DNA from: Tidjanibacter sp.
Lineage (GTDB): Bacteria > Bacteroidota > Bacteroidia > Bacteroidales > Rikenellaceae
Length of the DNA: 7,580 bases
Reading direction: 5' to 3'
NCBI GenBank assembly: GCA_017379955.1
Contig: JAFNVE010000070.1
Location: forward strand, 1 to 7,580
Position numbers and translations under genes: made by a program. Positions 1-6,032 of the stretch are shown here, piece after piece. Below the pieces are notes generated by a model. That model saw only the letters and a program-made list of their open reading frames with translations. It made no database searches and was not told the origin of the DNA. Positions within the stretch are counted from its first letter, which is position 1, and each line of letters begins with the position of its first letter.

Positions 1-660
1 GGTGATGTCGCCCTCGTGGGCACCTGTTATTATGTCTAGTATGTTGAGCAATTTGCGTGCATCGCCTCCGGCAAAGCCGAATAGTGCGCCTGTCTGCTCC
101 ACGACTATCTTTCTCTGTTTCAACTCATTGTCCTCGCTGAGTGCTCTGTCGAGCAACTCTTGGAGTTCGGCATCGGTCATCGCTTTGAGGACATATACCT
201 GACAGCGCGAGAGGAGTGGCGAGATAACCTCAAACGATGGGTTCTCGGTTGTCGCACCAATGAGTGTCACTATGCCTTGTTCGACTGCTCCGAGCAGCGA
301 GTCTTGTTGGCTCTTGTTGAAGCGGTGTATCTCGTCGATGAAGAGGAAGGGTGGGGGTGTGTTGAAGAAGTGGGCTTTGCGTGCCTGCTCTATCACTTCG
401 CGCACATCTTTCACGCCCGAGGTCACTGCCGAGAGGGTGAACATACGCCTGTCGAGTGCGGTGGCTACGAGTCGTGCGAGTGTTGTCTTGCCCACTCCGG
501 GAGGGCCCCAGAGGATAAACGAGGGCACGTTGCCACTCTCGATGAAACGGCGGAACACACCCTGCTCACCGACCAGATGGCTCTGACCGATGTACTCCTC
601 TAACTTTTGAGGTCGAAGTCGCTCTGCGAGTGGTATGTTGCTGCGTAGGTTGCTCATCAT
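1..660 (-). CDS. rarA: Replication-associated recombination protein A (RarA/MgsA), AAA+ ATPase, 5' part
   Basis: On the minus strand an open frame runs from ATG at 660 to the left edge without a stop: 220 codons, about half of a family protein of roughly 420-450 residues. RarA is a clamp-loader-like ATPase acting at stalled replication forks and single-strand gaps (family knowledge). Visible motifs are Walker A GPPGVGKTT (residues 52-60), Walker B FLFIDEIHRF (105-114), sensor 1 GATTENPSF (135-143), an arginine-finger region SPLLSRC (147-153) and sensor 2 GGDARKLLN (198-206). The ENPSF block after sensor 1 and the N-terminal PLAERLRP separate it from RuvB and DnaX. The start is one of two adjacent ATG codons (660 or 657); both give nearly the same protein. 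The C-terminal tetramerisation part lies outside the window. It is transcribed divergently from the methyltransferase gene. Confidence 0.95.
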   Translation of the reverse strand, partial: MMSNLRSNIPLAERLRPQKLEEYIGQSHLVGEQGVFRRFIESGNVPSFILWGPPGVGKTTLARLVATALDRRMFTLSAVTSGVKDVREVIEQARKAHFFNTPPPFLFIDEIHRFNKSQQDSLLGAVEQGIVTLIGATTENPSFEVISPLLSRCQVYVLKAMTDAELQELLDRALSEDNELKQRKIVVEQTGALFGFAGGDARKLLNILDIITGAHEGDIT

Positions 661-678
661 CTGTTGTGTTATCCACGA

Positions 679-686
679 CAAATGTA
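679..686 (-). promoter_or_regulatory. Probable rarA promoter -7 element
   Basis: Read on the minus strand, this is TACATTTG, a full match to the Bacteroidetes -7 consensus TAnnTTTG. Transcription would start near 672-674 and leave a leader of about 13 nt before the rarA ATG at 660. No good -33 TTTG is found at the usual 19-21 bp spacing; the nearest T-rich match (711-715) is about 24 bp away. The assignment therefore rests on the -7 box and its position. Confidence 0.5.
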
Positions 687-694
687 TAAAAAAA

Positions 695-726
695 TTTGCA
701 ATCGGTGGCGGAAAATAATACTTTTG
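695..726 (+). promoter_or_regulatory. Bacteroidetes-type promoter for the methyltransferase operon
   Basis: TTTG at 695-698 is followed after exactly 20 bp by TACTTTTG at 719-726, matching the sigma-ABfr consensus TTTG-N19-21-TAnnTTTG at every fixed base. The expected start of transcription is near 731-734, with a leader of about 33 nt before the ATG at 766. This placement argues against the in-frame TTG at 664, which lies upstream of the promoter. It should drive the methyltransferase and the overlapping phosphoesterase gene. Confidence 0.72.
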
Positions 727-765
727 TATAGCACTCATCACCTAAGATATTTGCGAGTAGAGAAG

Positions 766-1731
766 ATGGAGAAGAAATCGCCAAGAAACAAGACAATCAC
801 CCTTTCGGCTGCCGACCGTGAGCGACTGCAACCCCTTGTGTTGCATCCCGCGGCACCGTGTTCGGTGGCAGATGTCGAGAATAGGGTGATTGGGGGCGAC
901 CTCTTCGAGATGCTCGACAGAGTGCCCGACGGCGTGGCGGACCTGATTATTGCCGACCCTCCCTATAATCTTGATAAACAGTTTGGTAGCAACTCCTTTG
1001 CAGCACGCTCGCGCAGGGAGTATGTCGCCTATCTTCGCAGTTGGTTGCCGGCGGTGTGCAGGAAGTTGTCGCCTGGTGGCAGCCTCTATGTCTGTTGCGA
1101 TTGGGGCTCTTCGTCGGCTGTTGAGGAGGTGCTGGGCGAGAACCTGACTATCCTAAACCGCATCACCTGGCAGAGAGAGAAGGGGCGTGGCGCGGCGCAT
1201 AATTGGAAGAACGGTATGGAGGATATCTGGTTTGCCGTTGCCGACCCCGAGCATTATACCTTCAACCTCGATGCTGTGAAGCAGAAGAGGCGCGTGCTTG
1301 CACCTTATCGCGATAAGAGCGGCCCGCGCGATTGGCAGCAGGAGGGCGAGGTGAAGTATCGTGCCACCTGCCCATCGAACCTTTGGGACGATATCACCAT
1401 CCCCTATTGGTCGATGGCGGAGAACACTCCTCACCCCACCCAGAAGCCCGAGAAACTTATTGCTAAACTGATTTTGGCCTCCTCAAATGAGGGCGACTTG
1501 GTCTTTGACCCCTTTGGTGGCAGCGGCACTACGGCTGTGGTTGCCAAGAAGTTAGGTCGCCGATTCTGCACTGTGGAGATTGAGGAGGAGTACTGCCTGC
1601 TTGCCCTGCGCAGATTGGAGATGGCCGAGGAGGATGGCTCGATTCAGGGCTACACCGATGGCTGTTTCTGGGAGCGCAACTCGACCGTGGCGCAGATTAG
1701 CGCGAAACGAAAAAAGGCAAACAAGAGATGA
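766..1731 (+). CDS. Beta-class site-specific DNA methyltransferase (N6-adenine or N4-cytosine), orphan
   Basis: A 321-residue protein of the N6_N4_Mtase family (PF01555), which transfers a methyl group from S-adenosylmethionine to the exocyclic amino group of adenine or cytosine in a short DNA target. The catalytic motif IV, ADPPYNL, is at residues 63-69. The AdoMet-binding motif I, DPFGGSGTT, comes later at 248-256, preceded by HPTQKPEKL (223-231). The order IV before I defines the beta class (M.MboII, M.RsrI, CcrM type). DPPY is commonest in adenine methylases, so N6-adenine is favoured. Length is normal and both core motifs look intact. The start is ATG 766, not the upstream TTG at 664, because a well-matched promoter lies between them. 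No endonuclease gene is adjacent: rarA is divergent and the next gene is a phosphoesterase, overlapped by 4 bp. The target sequence cannot be read from the protein. Confidence 0.92.
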   Translation: MEKKSPRNKTITLSAADRERLQPLVLHPAAPCSVADVENRVIGGDLFEMLDRVPDGVADLIIADPPYNLDKQFGSNSFAARSRREYVAYLRSWLPAVCRKLSPGGSLYVCCDWGSSSAVEEVLGENLTILNRITWQREKGRGAAHNWKNGMEDIWFAVADPEHYTFNLDAVKQKRRVLAPYRDKSGPRDWQQEGEVKYRATCPSNLWDDITIPYWSMAENTPHPTQKPEKLIAKLILASSNEGDLVFDPFGGSGTTAVVAKKLGRRFCTVEIEEEYCLLALRRLEMAEEDGSIQGYTDGCFWERNSTVAQISAKRKKANKR

Positions 1732-2219
1732 AACGCATTGGCATAATCTCCGATACTCACGGCACTTTTCCTGAGGATGTGCGTCGATTTCTTGCAGAGG
1801 TCGACGAGATTTGGCACGCGGGCGATATCGGCTCGTTGGAGTTGGCGGCTGAGATTGCTAACTTCAAGCCACTGAGGGGAGTACACGGCAATATTGACGA
1901 CTACTCGATGCGCTACTCCTATCCCACCTTCCAATGTTTCGAGTGCGAGGAGAGGCGCGTGCTGCTCACCCATATCGGTATGCAGGGTGGGCGTTATATC
2001 CCTGCCGTGGCGGAGAAGATTCGAAGCCTGAAACCCGATATTTTTGTCTGCGGTCACTCACATATTCTGAAAATTTTTTACGACCAAAAATTCGACCTTT
2101 TGAACATTAACCCGGGTGCTTGCGGGTTGTATGGTTTTCACCGAGTTAGGACTGCGGTGAGGTTTGAAATCGACGGCAGAGATATGCGTAACCTCGAAGT
2201 TGTCGATTGGAAGAGGTAA
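1728..2219 (+). CDS. YfcE/MJ0936-family metallophosphoesterase
   Basis: A 163-residue, full-length calcineurin-like phosphoesterase of the small YfcE/MJ0936 family (Metallophos_2). These are cytosolic Mn2+-type phosphodiesterases, active in vitro on model phosphodiesters; the physiological substrate is mostly unknown. All metal-ligand motifs are present: SDTHG (residues 8-12), HAGDIG (30-35), HGNID (53-57), LLTHIG (79-84) and GHSH (109-112), followed by the typical NPGACG turn (128-133). No signal peptide or membrane segment is seen. The ATG sits inside ATGA, overlapping the stop of the methyltransferase gene (TGA 1729-1731), so translation is probably coupled. It need not be functionally linked to DNA methylation, since such phosphoesterases occur in many contexts. 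The stop is TAA at 2217-2219. Confidence 0.93.
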   Translation: MKRIGIISDTHGTFPEDVRRFLAEVDEIWHAGDIGSLELAAEIANFKPLRGVHGNIDDYSMRYSYPTFQCFECEERRVLLTHIGMQGGRYIPAVAEKIRSLKPDIFVCGHSHILKIFYDQKFDLLNINPGACGLYGFHRVRTAVRFEIDGRDMRNLEVVDWKR

Positions 2220-2223
2220 AATA

Positions 2224-2273
2224 ATTCTTTGTCCTGTGGCGTTATCTATGCGACACCAATAAGGACAAAAAAT
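2224..2273 (+). promoter_or_regulatory. Hairpin over the ribosome-binding region and start codon of the Clp gene
   Basis: TTTGTCCT (2228-2235) pairs perfectly with AGGACAAA (2262-2269). An inner stem GTGGCG/CGACAC (2236-2241 with 2251-2256) has one G-A mismatch and a 9-nt loop; a 5-nt bulge (2257-2261) lies on the 3' side. Beyond one C-A mismatch the outer stem continues with A2224-T2273, T2225-A2272 and T2226-A2271, so it takes in the first two bases of the start codon. The 3' arm contains AGGA of the Shine-Dalgarno-like AAGGA (2261-2265), 6 nt from ATG 2272. No T-run follows, so it is not a plus-strand terminator. Control of translation is inference. Confidence 0.5.
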
Positions 2274-4647
2274 GAAAATCAAACAGTCTGAGATATTAGA
2301 GTCCCTCATTATCAAGGGGGTCGAACTCCATCGTCGCTCGCGTGGCGGGGGCGTGGTGGATGCTATCTTTCTCGCCACAATTTTGAACGAACAGTGCCAC
2401 GCCGCGCGTCTGTTGCGGAGCGAGTTGAAGGAGTGGGAACTCTACCAACTCCGCGTGCGATTGGAAAATGGTCTGATGCGCTATCCGCGCACCGCTACAC
2501 TCCCCGAAACCGATGTCACCACCACCCTCGAAAATCTCTACGAGGGTATGGCTCACCTATGCCGAATGACCCTCACCGAGGGCAAGGAGGAGCGGCTCAA
2601 TACGGGCCACCTGCTCCTCTATGTGATGCGCGAAACAGGGCTGCTCAGTTCGCGGATTTTGTCGGACTATGCCTTTGTGGTTGAGCGAGTTGAGGCCGAG
2701 GTGCGTGCCTTGCCTGCCGATGAGGATTTCTACTCGGATATGGAGCAACACCGTAGCGAGATGCGCCCGATTCATATTACCACAGCCACCGAAAGTGAGT
2801 CGAAGGAGCGGGAGCGTAACGAGGTCTTGGAGCGATTTGCCACCGACCTCACCGCCGCTGCCCGTCGTGGCGAACTCGACCCCGTTGTGGGGCGTGAGCG
2901 CGAGGTGGAGCGTGTGGTGCAGATACTCGGTCGCCGCCGCAAGAATAACCCGATACTTATCGGCGAGGCGGGGGTTGGCAAGAGTGCCATTGTCGAGGGG
3001 TTGGCACTACTCCTTACATTGGGTCGTATCCCCACTTCGCTAAGTGGAAAAAAAATTTTTGCGCTCGATGTTGCACGGCTGGTAGCAGGGACAAAGTTCC
3101 GAGGAGAGTTCGAGGAGAGGGTGAGTAAGTTGGTGGAGTATCTGAGTGAAAATCAAGATATAATACTCTTTGTTGACGAGATACACAACATTGTTGGCGC
3201 AGGCTCTTCGCAGGGGTCGCTCGATGCGGCAAATATCCTGAAACCTGCTCTGGCGCGTGGTGCTGTGCAGTGCATTGGTGCGACCACCCTTGCCGAGTAT
3301 CGCGAACATTTTGAGCGCGATGCCGCTCTCGATAGACGCTTCCAGCGTGTGATGGTGGAGCAGACAACCTCCGAACAGACACTCCAAATCCTCCACAACC
3401 TCCGCCCCCGATATGAGGAGCACCACTCGGTGCGCTATACCGACGAGGCTCTGGCCTCTTGTGTGAGCCTTGCCGAGCGATATATCACCGACCGCCATTT
3501 TCCTGACAAGGCGATTGACCTCCTTGATGAGGTCGGGGCGCGTGTTGCGCTCGGTGCCGATGAGGGGCGTGTGGTTGGCGAGGAGGAGGTGCGCACTGTT
3601 GTCGCTTTGGCTACGGGGATTCCCGCCGAGAGCCTCTCACAGGGTGAGCGTCAGCGACTCTCGGGTCTTGCTGAAAGGCTTGGTGGCCGTGTTGTTGGAC
3701 AGCAGAGAGCTGTGGAGCGGTTGGCTCGCTCGGTTGTGCGCTCGCGTGCGGGGTTGTCGGAGAGAGGGCGACCTATGGGTGTCTTTCTCTTTGTAGGCCC
3801 GACGGGCGTAGGTAAGACACTGCTGGCTAAGGAGTTGGCTGAGGCACTCTTCGACCGCCCCGATGCTCTGCTCAGACTCGATATGAGCGAGTATGCCGAG
3901 CGACACAATATGAGTCGTATGATTGGCTCGCCCCCTGGGTATGTGGGGTATGGCGAGGGTGGTCGCCTTACGGAGGCGGTGCGTCGTCAGCCCTATTCGG
4001 TGATTCTTTTTGATGAGATTGAGAAGGCACATCCCGAGGTCTATAATCTGCTGCTCCAACTCTTTGACGAGGGGCACCTGACCGATGGAGTGGGGCGCAG
4101 GGTTGATTTTCGTAATACGGTGATTATTATGACTTCTAATCTTGGCAGTGGTGAGCGACAGGTTAGCCGAGGGCTGGGCTACTACCAACCCACGCAGACC
4201 ACCCGAAACAGGAGCGAAGAGCAGAGGTATCTGGGGGCTGTGGAGGAGCATTTCTCGCCTGAATTTGTGAATAGGCTCGATGAGATTGTCTGCTTCGATG
4301 CGCTCGATGAGGAGGCCGTTGGTCGGATTGTCGATTTGGAGTTGGAGAGCCTCTTCGACCGCCTTGCGGAGTTGGATGTGCGGGTCGAGATAACACCCGC
4401 TGCCCGAGGGTGGCTGGCTGCCGAGGGATACGATAGCCGCTATGGCGCACGAGCCTTGAAGAGGTTGATAATGGAAAAGGTGGAAAACCCTGTTGCTCAG
4501 ATGATTGTGAGCGGTGGGATTGAGAAAAATGGCAGGGTTGTGATTGATGCACACGATACAATTTTTATCACAATTTCCACCTCTGCAACCTCCATTATTC
4601 CCACAATCCCCACAACCTCAACTATCCCCACAACCCACTCAGCCTAA
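2272..4647 (+). CDS. clpC: ClpC-like double AAA+ unfoldase lacking the middle domain
   Basis: A 791-residue Hsp100/Clp ATPase. Such proteins unfold substrates and thread them through a hexamer pore, usually into ClpP. The N-domain (about 1-150) has a recognisable second Clp-N repeat (RLNTGHLLLYVMRE, 108-121). D1 has Walker A GEAGVGKS (231-238), Walker B ILFVDEIH (298-305), pore loop KFRG (275-278) and arginine finger LDRRFQ (353-358). D2 has Walker A GPTGVGKT (509-516), Walker B ILFDEIEKAH (578-587), pore loop GYVGYGEGG (556-564), arginine finger FVNRLDE (665-671) and sensor 2 GARALKR (725-731). Sequence is closest to Bacteroidetes ClpC as I recall it. Only about 20 residues separate DEVGARV (419-425) from ATGIPAE (447-453), so the coiled-coil M domain is absent, as in ClpA. 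The ClpP-docking position reads LGY (635-637) rather than [LIV]G[FL]. The end (about 763-791) is a Thr/Ser/Ile/Pro tail. It may be a second ClpC paralogue. Confidence 0.9.
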   Translation: MKIKQSEILESLIIKGVELHRRSRGGGVVDAIFLATILNEQCHAARLLRSELKEWELYQLRVRLENGLMRYPRTATLPETDVTTTLENLYEGMAHLCRMTLTEGKEERLNTGHLLLYVMRETGLLSSRILSDYAFVVERVEAEVRALPADEDFYSDMEQHRSEMRPIHITTATESESKERERNEVLERFATDLTAAARRGELDPVVGREREVERVVQILGRRRKNNPILIGEAGVGKSAIVEGLALLLTLGRIPTSLSGKKIFALDVARLVAGTKFRGEFEERVSKLVEYLSENQDIILFVDEIHNIVGAGSSQGSLDAANILKPALARGAVQCIGATTLAEYREHFERDAALDRRFQRVMVEQTTSEQTLQILHNLRPRYEEHHSVRYTDEALASCVSLAERYITDRHFPDKAIDLLDEVGARVALGADEGRVVGEEEVRTVVALATGIPAESLSQGERQRLSGLAERLGGRVVGQQRAVERLARSVVRSRAGLSERGRPMGVFLFVGPTGVGKTLLAKELAEALFDRPDALLRLDMSEYAERHNMSRMIGSPPGYVGYGEGGRLTEAVRRQPYSVILFDEIEKAHPEVYNLLLQLFDEGHLTDGVGRRVDFRNTVIIMTSNLGSGERQVSRGLGYYQPTQTTRNRSEEQRYLGAVEEHFSPEFVNRLDEIVCFDALDEEAVGRIVDLELESLFDRLAELDVRVEITPAARGWLAAEGYDSRYGARALKRLIMEKVENPVAQMIVSGGIEKNGRVVIDAHDTIFITISTSATSIIPTIPTTSTIPTTHSA
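4570..4641 (+). repeat. Degenerate 9-bp tandem repeat inside the 3' end of the Clp gene
   Basis: In the reading frame, 9-bp units run from about 4570 to 4641. The clearest are ATTCCCACA (4597-4605), ATCCCCACA (4606-4614) and ATCCCCACA again (4624-4632), with related units between and around them such as ACCTCCATT (4588-4596) and ACCTCAACT (4615-4623). A 12-base match, ATCCCCACAACC, recurs 18 bp apart (4606 and 4624). They encode IPT IPT TST IPT THS (residues 776-790) and looser Thr/Ser triplets before. Because the unit is a multiple of 3, copy-number change would not shift the frame. Confidence 0.75.
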
Positions 4648-4660
4648 AAAGAGGAAAATA

Positions 4661-4680
4661 AATGTTTAAAAATGTTTAAA
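4661..4680. repeat. Two tandem copies of a 10-bp A/T-rich unit
   Basis: AATGTTTAAA occurs twice in direct succession (4661-4670 and 4671-4680), starting 13 bp after the Clp stop codon. The unit includes the palindrome TTTAAA. It may be chance in A/T-rich spacer DNA, a slippage product or a protein-binding site; nothing nearby decides this. Confidence 0.55.
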
Positions 4681-4724
4681 AATCTTCATAGAAAACTTTT
4701 TTGTAATGGTAAATTGTTAGTGTT

Positions 4725-4755
4725 GGCTCAGGCGCAGACCCAATGCCTATGAGCC
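4725..4755. other. Unexplained GC-rich hairpin in the Clp-mqnC spacer
   Basis: GGCTCA (4725-4730) pairs with TGAGCC (4750-4755), and GGC (4731-4733) pairs with GCC (4745-4747) with a 2-nt bulge, closing an 11-nt loop. It stands out from the A/T-rich surroundings. It is not directly followed by a T-run (the next one starts at 4781), so it is not a classical terminator. It could be part of the Clp 3' untranslated region or of a small RNA ending at the terminator at 4796-4833. I found no convincing promoter directly upstream. Confidence 0.45.
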
Positions 4756-4795
4756 GAGTGAAGAGAACCTTGTTTGAGAATTTTTTGTGTTGGAG

Positions 4796-4833
4796 ATATG
4801 GTTACTCGCGAGAGTCGCCATATTTTTTCTTTT
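4796..4833 (+). terminator. Intrinsic (Rho-independent) terminator
   Basis: ATATGG (4796-4801) pairs with CCATAT (4818-4823). Inside this, ACTC (4804-4807) pairs with GAGT (4812-4815) around a GCGA tetraloop of the stable GNRA type, leaving only a 2x2 internal loop. The T-tract TTTTTTCTTTT follows at once (4823-4833). It would end rightward transcripts from the Clp gene, whose stop codon is about 150 bp upstream, and insulates mqnC. Confidence 0.8.
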
Positions 4834-4840
4834 AAATCAC

Positions 4841-4848
4841 TACCTTTG
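4841..4848 (+). promoter_or_regulatory. Probable mqnC promoter -7 element
   Basis: TACCTTTG fully matches the Bacteroidetes -7 box TAnnTTTG and gives a transcription start near 4854 and a leader of about 16 nt before ATG 4871. A -33 TTTG at the usual spacing is missing: that place (about 4816-4821) is the right arm of the preceding terminator stem, and only a T-tract lies closer. The same -7 octamer is used before mce. Confidence 0.6.
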
Positions 4849-4870
4849 TAGGATAGAAGATTTTTTGACG

Positions 4871-5986
4871 ATGATTGAACAAAAATTTAGCGAAATTGTA
4901 CAAAAGAGTTTCGAGGGTGGCAGGCTCTCCAAGGAGGATGTTTTGACTCTCTGGCACGAAGCACCACTCCCATATCTGATGGATGCGGCAGACCTGCTCC
5001 GTCAGCAGAAAGTGGCAGACCCTGAGGTTGTTACCTGGCAGATAGACCGCAACGTGAACATCACCAATGTCTGCATCTCGGGCTGCAAATTCTGCAACTT
5101 CCACTGCCGACTCTCCGAGCGTGACAAGTCATACATCACCTCGCTCGATGAGTATTATACCAAGATTGACGAAACGCGTGCTCTGGGTGGCGACCAACTT
5201 CTCTTGCAGGGCGGTCTGCACCCACACCTCGATATTGAGTATTATGAAAATCTCTTCCGCTCGCTCAAAGAGCGATACCCGTGGCTGAGGCTCAACGCTC
5301 TGGGTGCTCCCGAGGTGTCGCATATCGCGCGTATCAGCGGGATAACCCCTGCCGAGGCACTCCGTCGCCTGCACGAGGCGGGACTCGACACCCTCCCCGG
5401 GGCGGGTGCGGAGATTCTCTCACCCCGTGTGCGCAAGGCTATCTCCCCCGCCAAACCCACCGTTGAGGAGTGGGCCGAGGTGATGCGCGAGGCACACCGC
5501 CAGGATATCCCCTCGACCGCTACGATGATGTACGGCCATATCGAGACCATCGAGGAGCGTATTGACCACCTTCTGCTGCTGCGCGACATACAGGCCGACA
5601 AACCAGAGGGTGCGCGAGGATTTACGGCATTTATCCCGTGGATATTTTGCAGCACCGGCACACGCTTGGAGGAGGAGGGCGTGGTGTCGCACTTCTCGGC
5701 CGATGAGTATCTCCGATTGGTGGCTGTTAGTCGCCTGACGCTCAATAATATAAACAACATACAAGCCTCGTGGCTCACTGTCGGCAAAGAGGTCGCACAG
5801 CGTGCTCTGAGGGGTGGTGCGAACGATATGGGCTCGATTATGATTGAGGAAAATGTGGTCTCCTCGGCGGGGGCGAACAACCGTTTCTCGGCCGATGGAA
5901 TCCGTGCCGCAATCCGTGAGGCGGGCTTCACTCCGCGCCTTCGTGACCAACTCTACAACTACCGTGACGAGTCGTTCTTGTTGTAG
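4871..5986 (+). CDS. mqnC: Cyclic dehypoxanthinyl futalosine synthase (MqnC), radical SAM
   Basis: A 371-residue radical-SAM enzyme of the futalosine pathway to menaquinone. MqnC closes the ring of dehypoxanthine futalosine to the cyclic form, using a 4Fe-4S cluster and S-adenosylmethionine (family knowledge). The cluster-binding CX3CX2C is C68, C72 and C75 in NVCISGCKFCNF, preceded by the typical DRNVNITN (59-66). LGGDQLLLQGG and the later TATMMYGHIET, GFTAFIPW and GSIMIEENVVSSAGA blocks are characteristic of MqnC rather than of aminofutalosine synthase MqnE or of CofH. Length is normal. ATG 4871 is chosen over the upstream in-frame TTG at 4787 because the terminator and a promoter -7 box lie between them. 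No other mqn gene is adjacent, so the pathway is probably scattered. No clear terminator follows the TAG stop at 5984-5986. Confidence 0.93.
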   Translation: MIEQKFSEIVQKSFEGGRLSKEDVLTLWHEAPLPYLMDAADLLRQQKVADPEVVTWQIDRNVNITNVCISGCKFCNFHCRLSERDKSYITSLDEYYTKIDETRALGGDQLLLQGGLHPHLDIEYYENLFRSLKERYPWLRLNALGAPEVSHIARISGITPAEALRRLHEAGLDTLPGAGAEILSPRVRKAISPAKPTVEEWAEVMREAHRQDIPSTATMMYGHIETIEERIDHLLLLRDIQADKPEGARGFTAFIPWIFCSTGTRLEEEGVVSHFSADEYLRLVAVSRLTLNNINNIQASWLTVGKEVAQRALRGGANDMGSIMIEENVVSSAGANNRFSADGIRAAIREAGFTPRLRDQLYNYRDESFLL

Positions 5987-6032
5987 AGTAGGCGTTAAGT
6001 ACCATAAAAATAGGTATAAAGGGCAAAAAAGA

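Noticed and set aside
160..603. 147-codon plus-strand open frame at the left end
   Set aside because: It is opposite rarA, whose Walker and sensor motifs prove that the minus strand is coding.
664..765. N-terminal extension of the methyltransferase from TTG 664
   Set aside because: The added 34 residues show no family similarity, and the best promoter in the region lies inside this stretch, so the mRNA would start downstream of the TTG. ATG 766 is the better start.
2200..2231. Weak promoter before the Clp gene (GTTG-N21-ATTCTTTG)
   Set aside because: The -7 match lacks the TA and the -33 is poor. It was not called, though a separate Clp promoter somewhere in the yfcE-like gene remains possible.
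2228..2269. Hairpin read as a terminator for the phosphoesterase gene
   Set aside because: The right arm is followed by A residues and a start codon, not a T-run, so it cannot be a plus-strand intrinsic terminator.
3637..4554. 305-codon open frame on the minus strand inside the Clp gene
   Set aside because: It lies wholly opposite conserved AAA+ D2 coding sequence, matches no family I know and has no promoter. It is a shadow of GC-biased coding DNA.
4787..4870. N-terminal extension of MqnC from TTG 4787
   Set aside because: It would read through the terminator hairpin and the promoter box. The hydrophobic translation is a by-product of the T-tract, and MqnC from ATG 4871 already has full family length.
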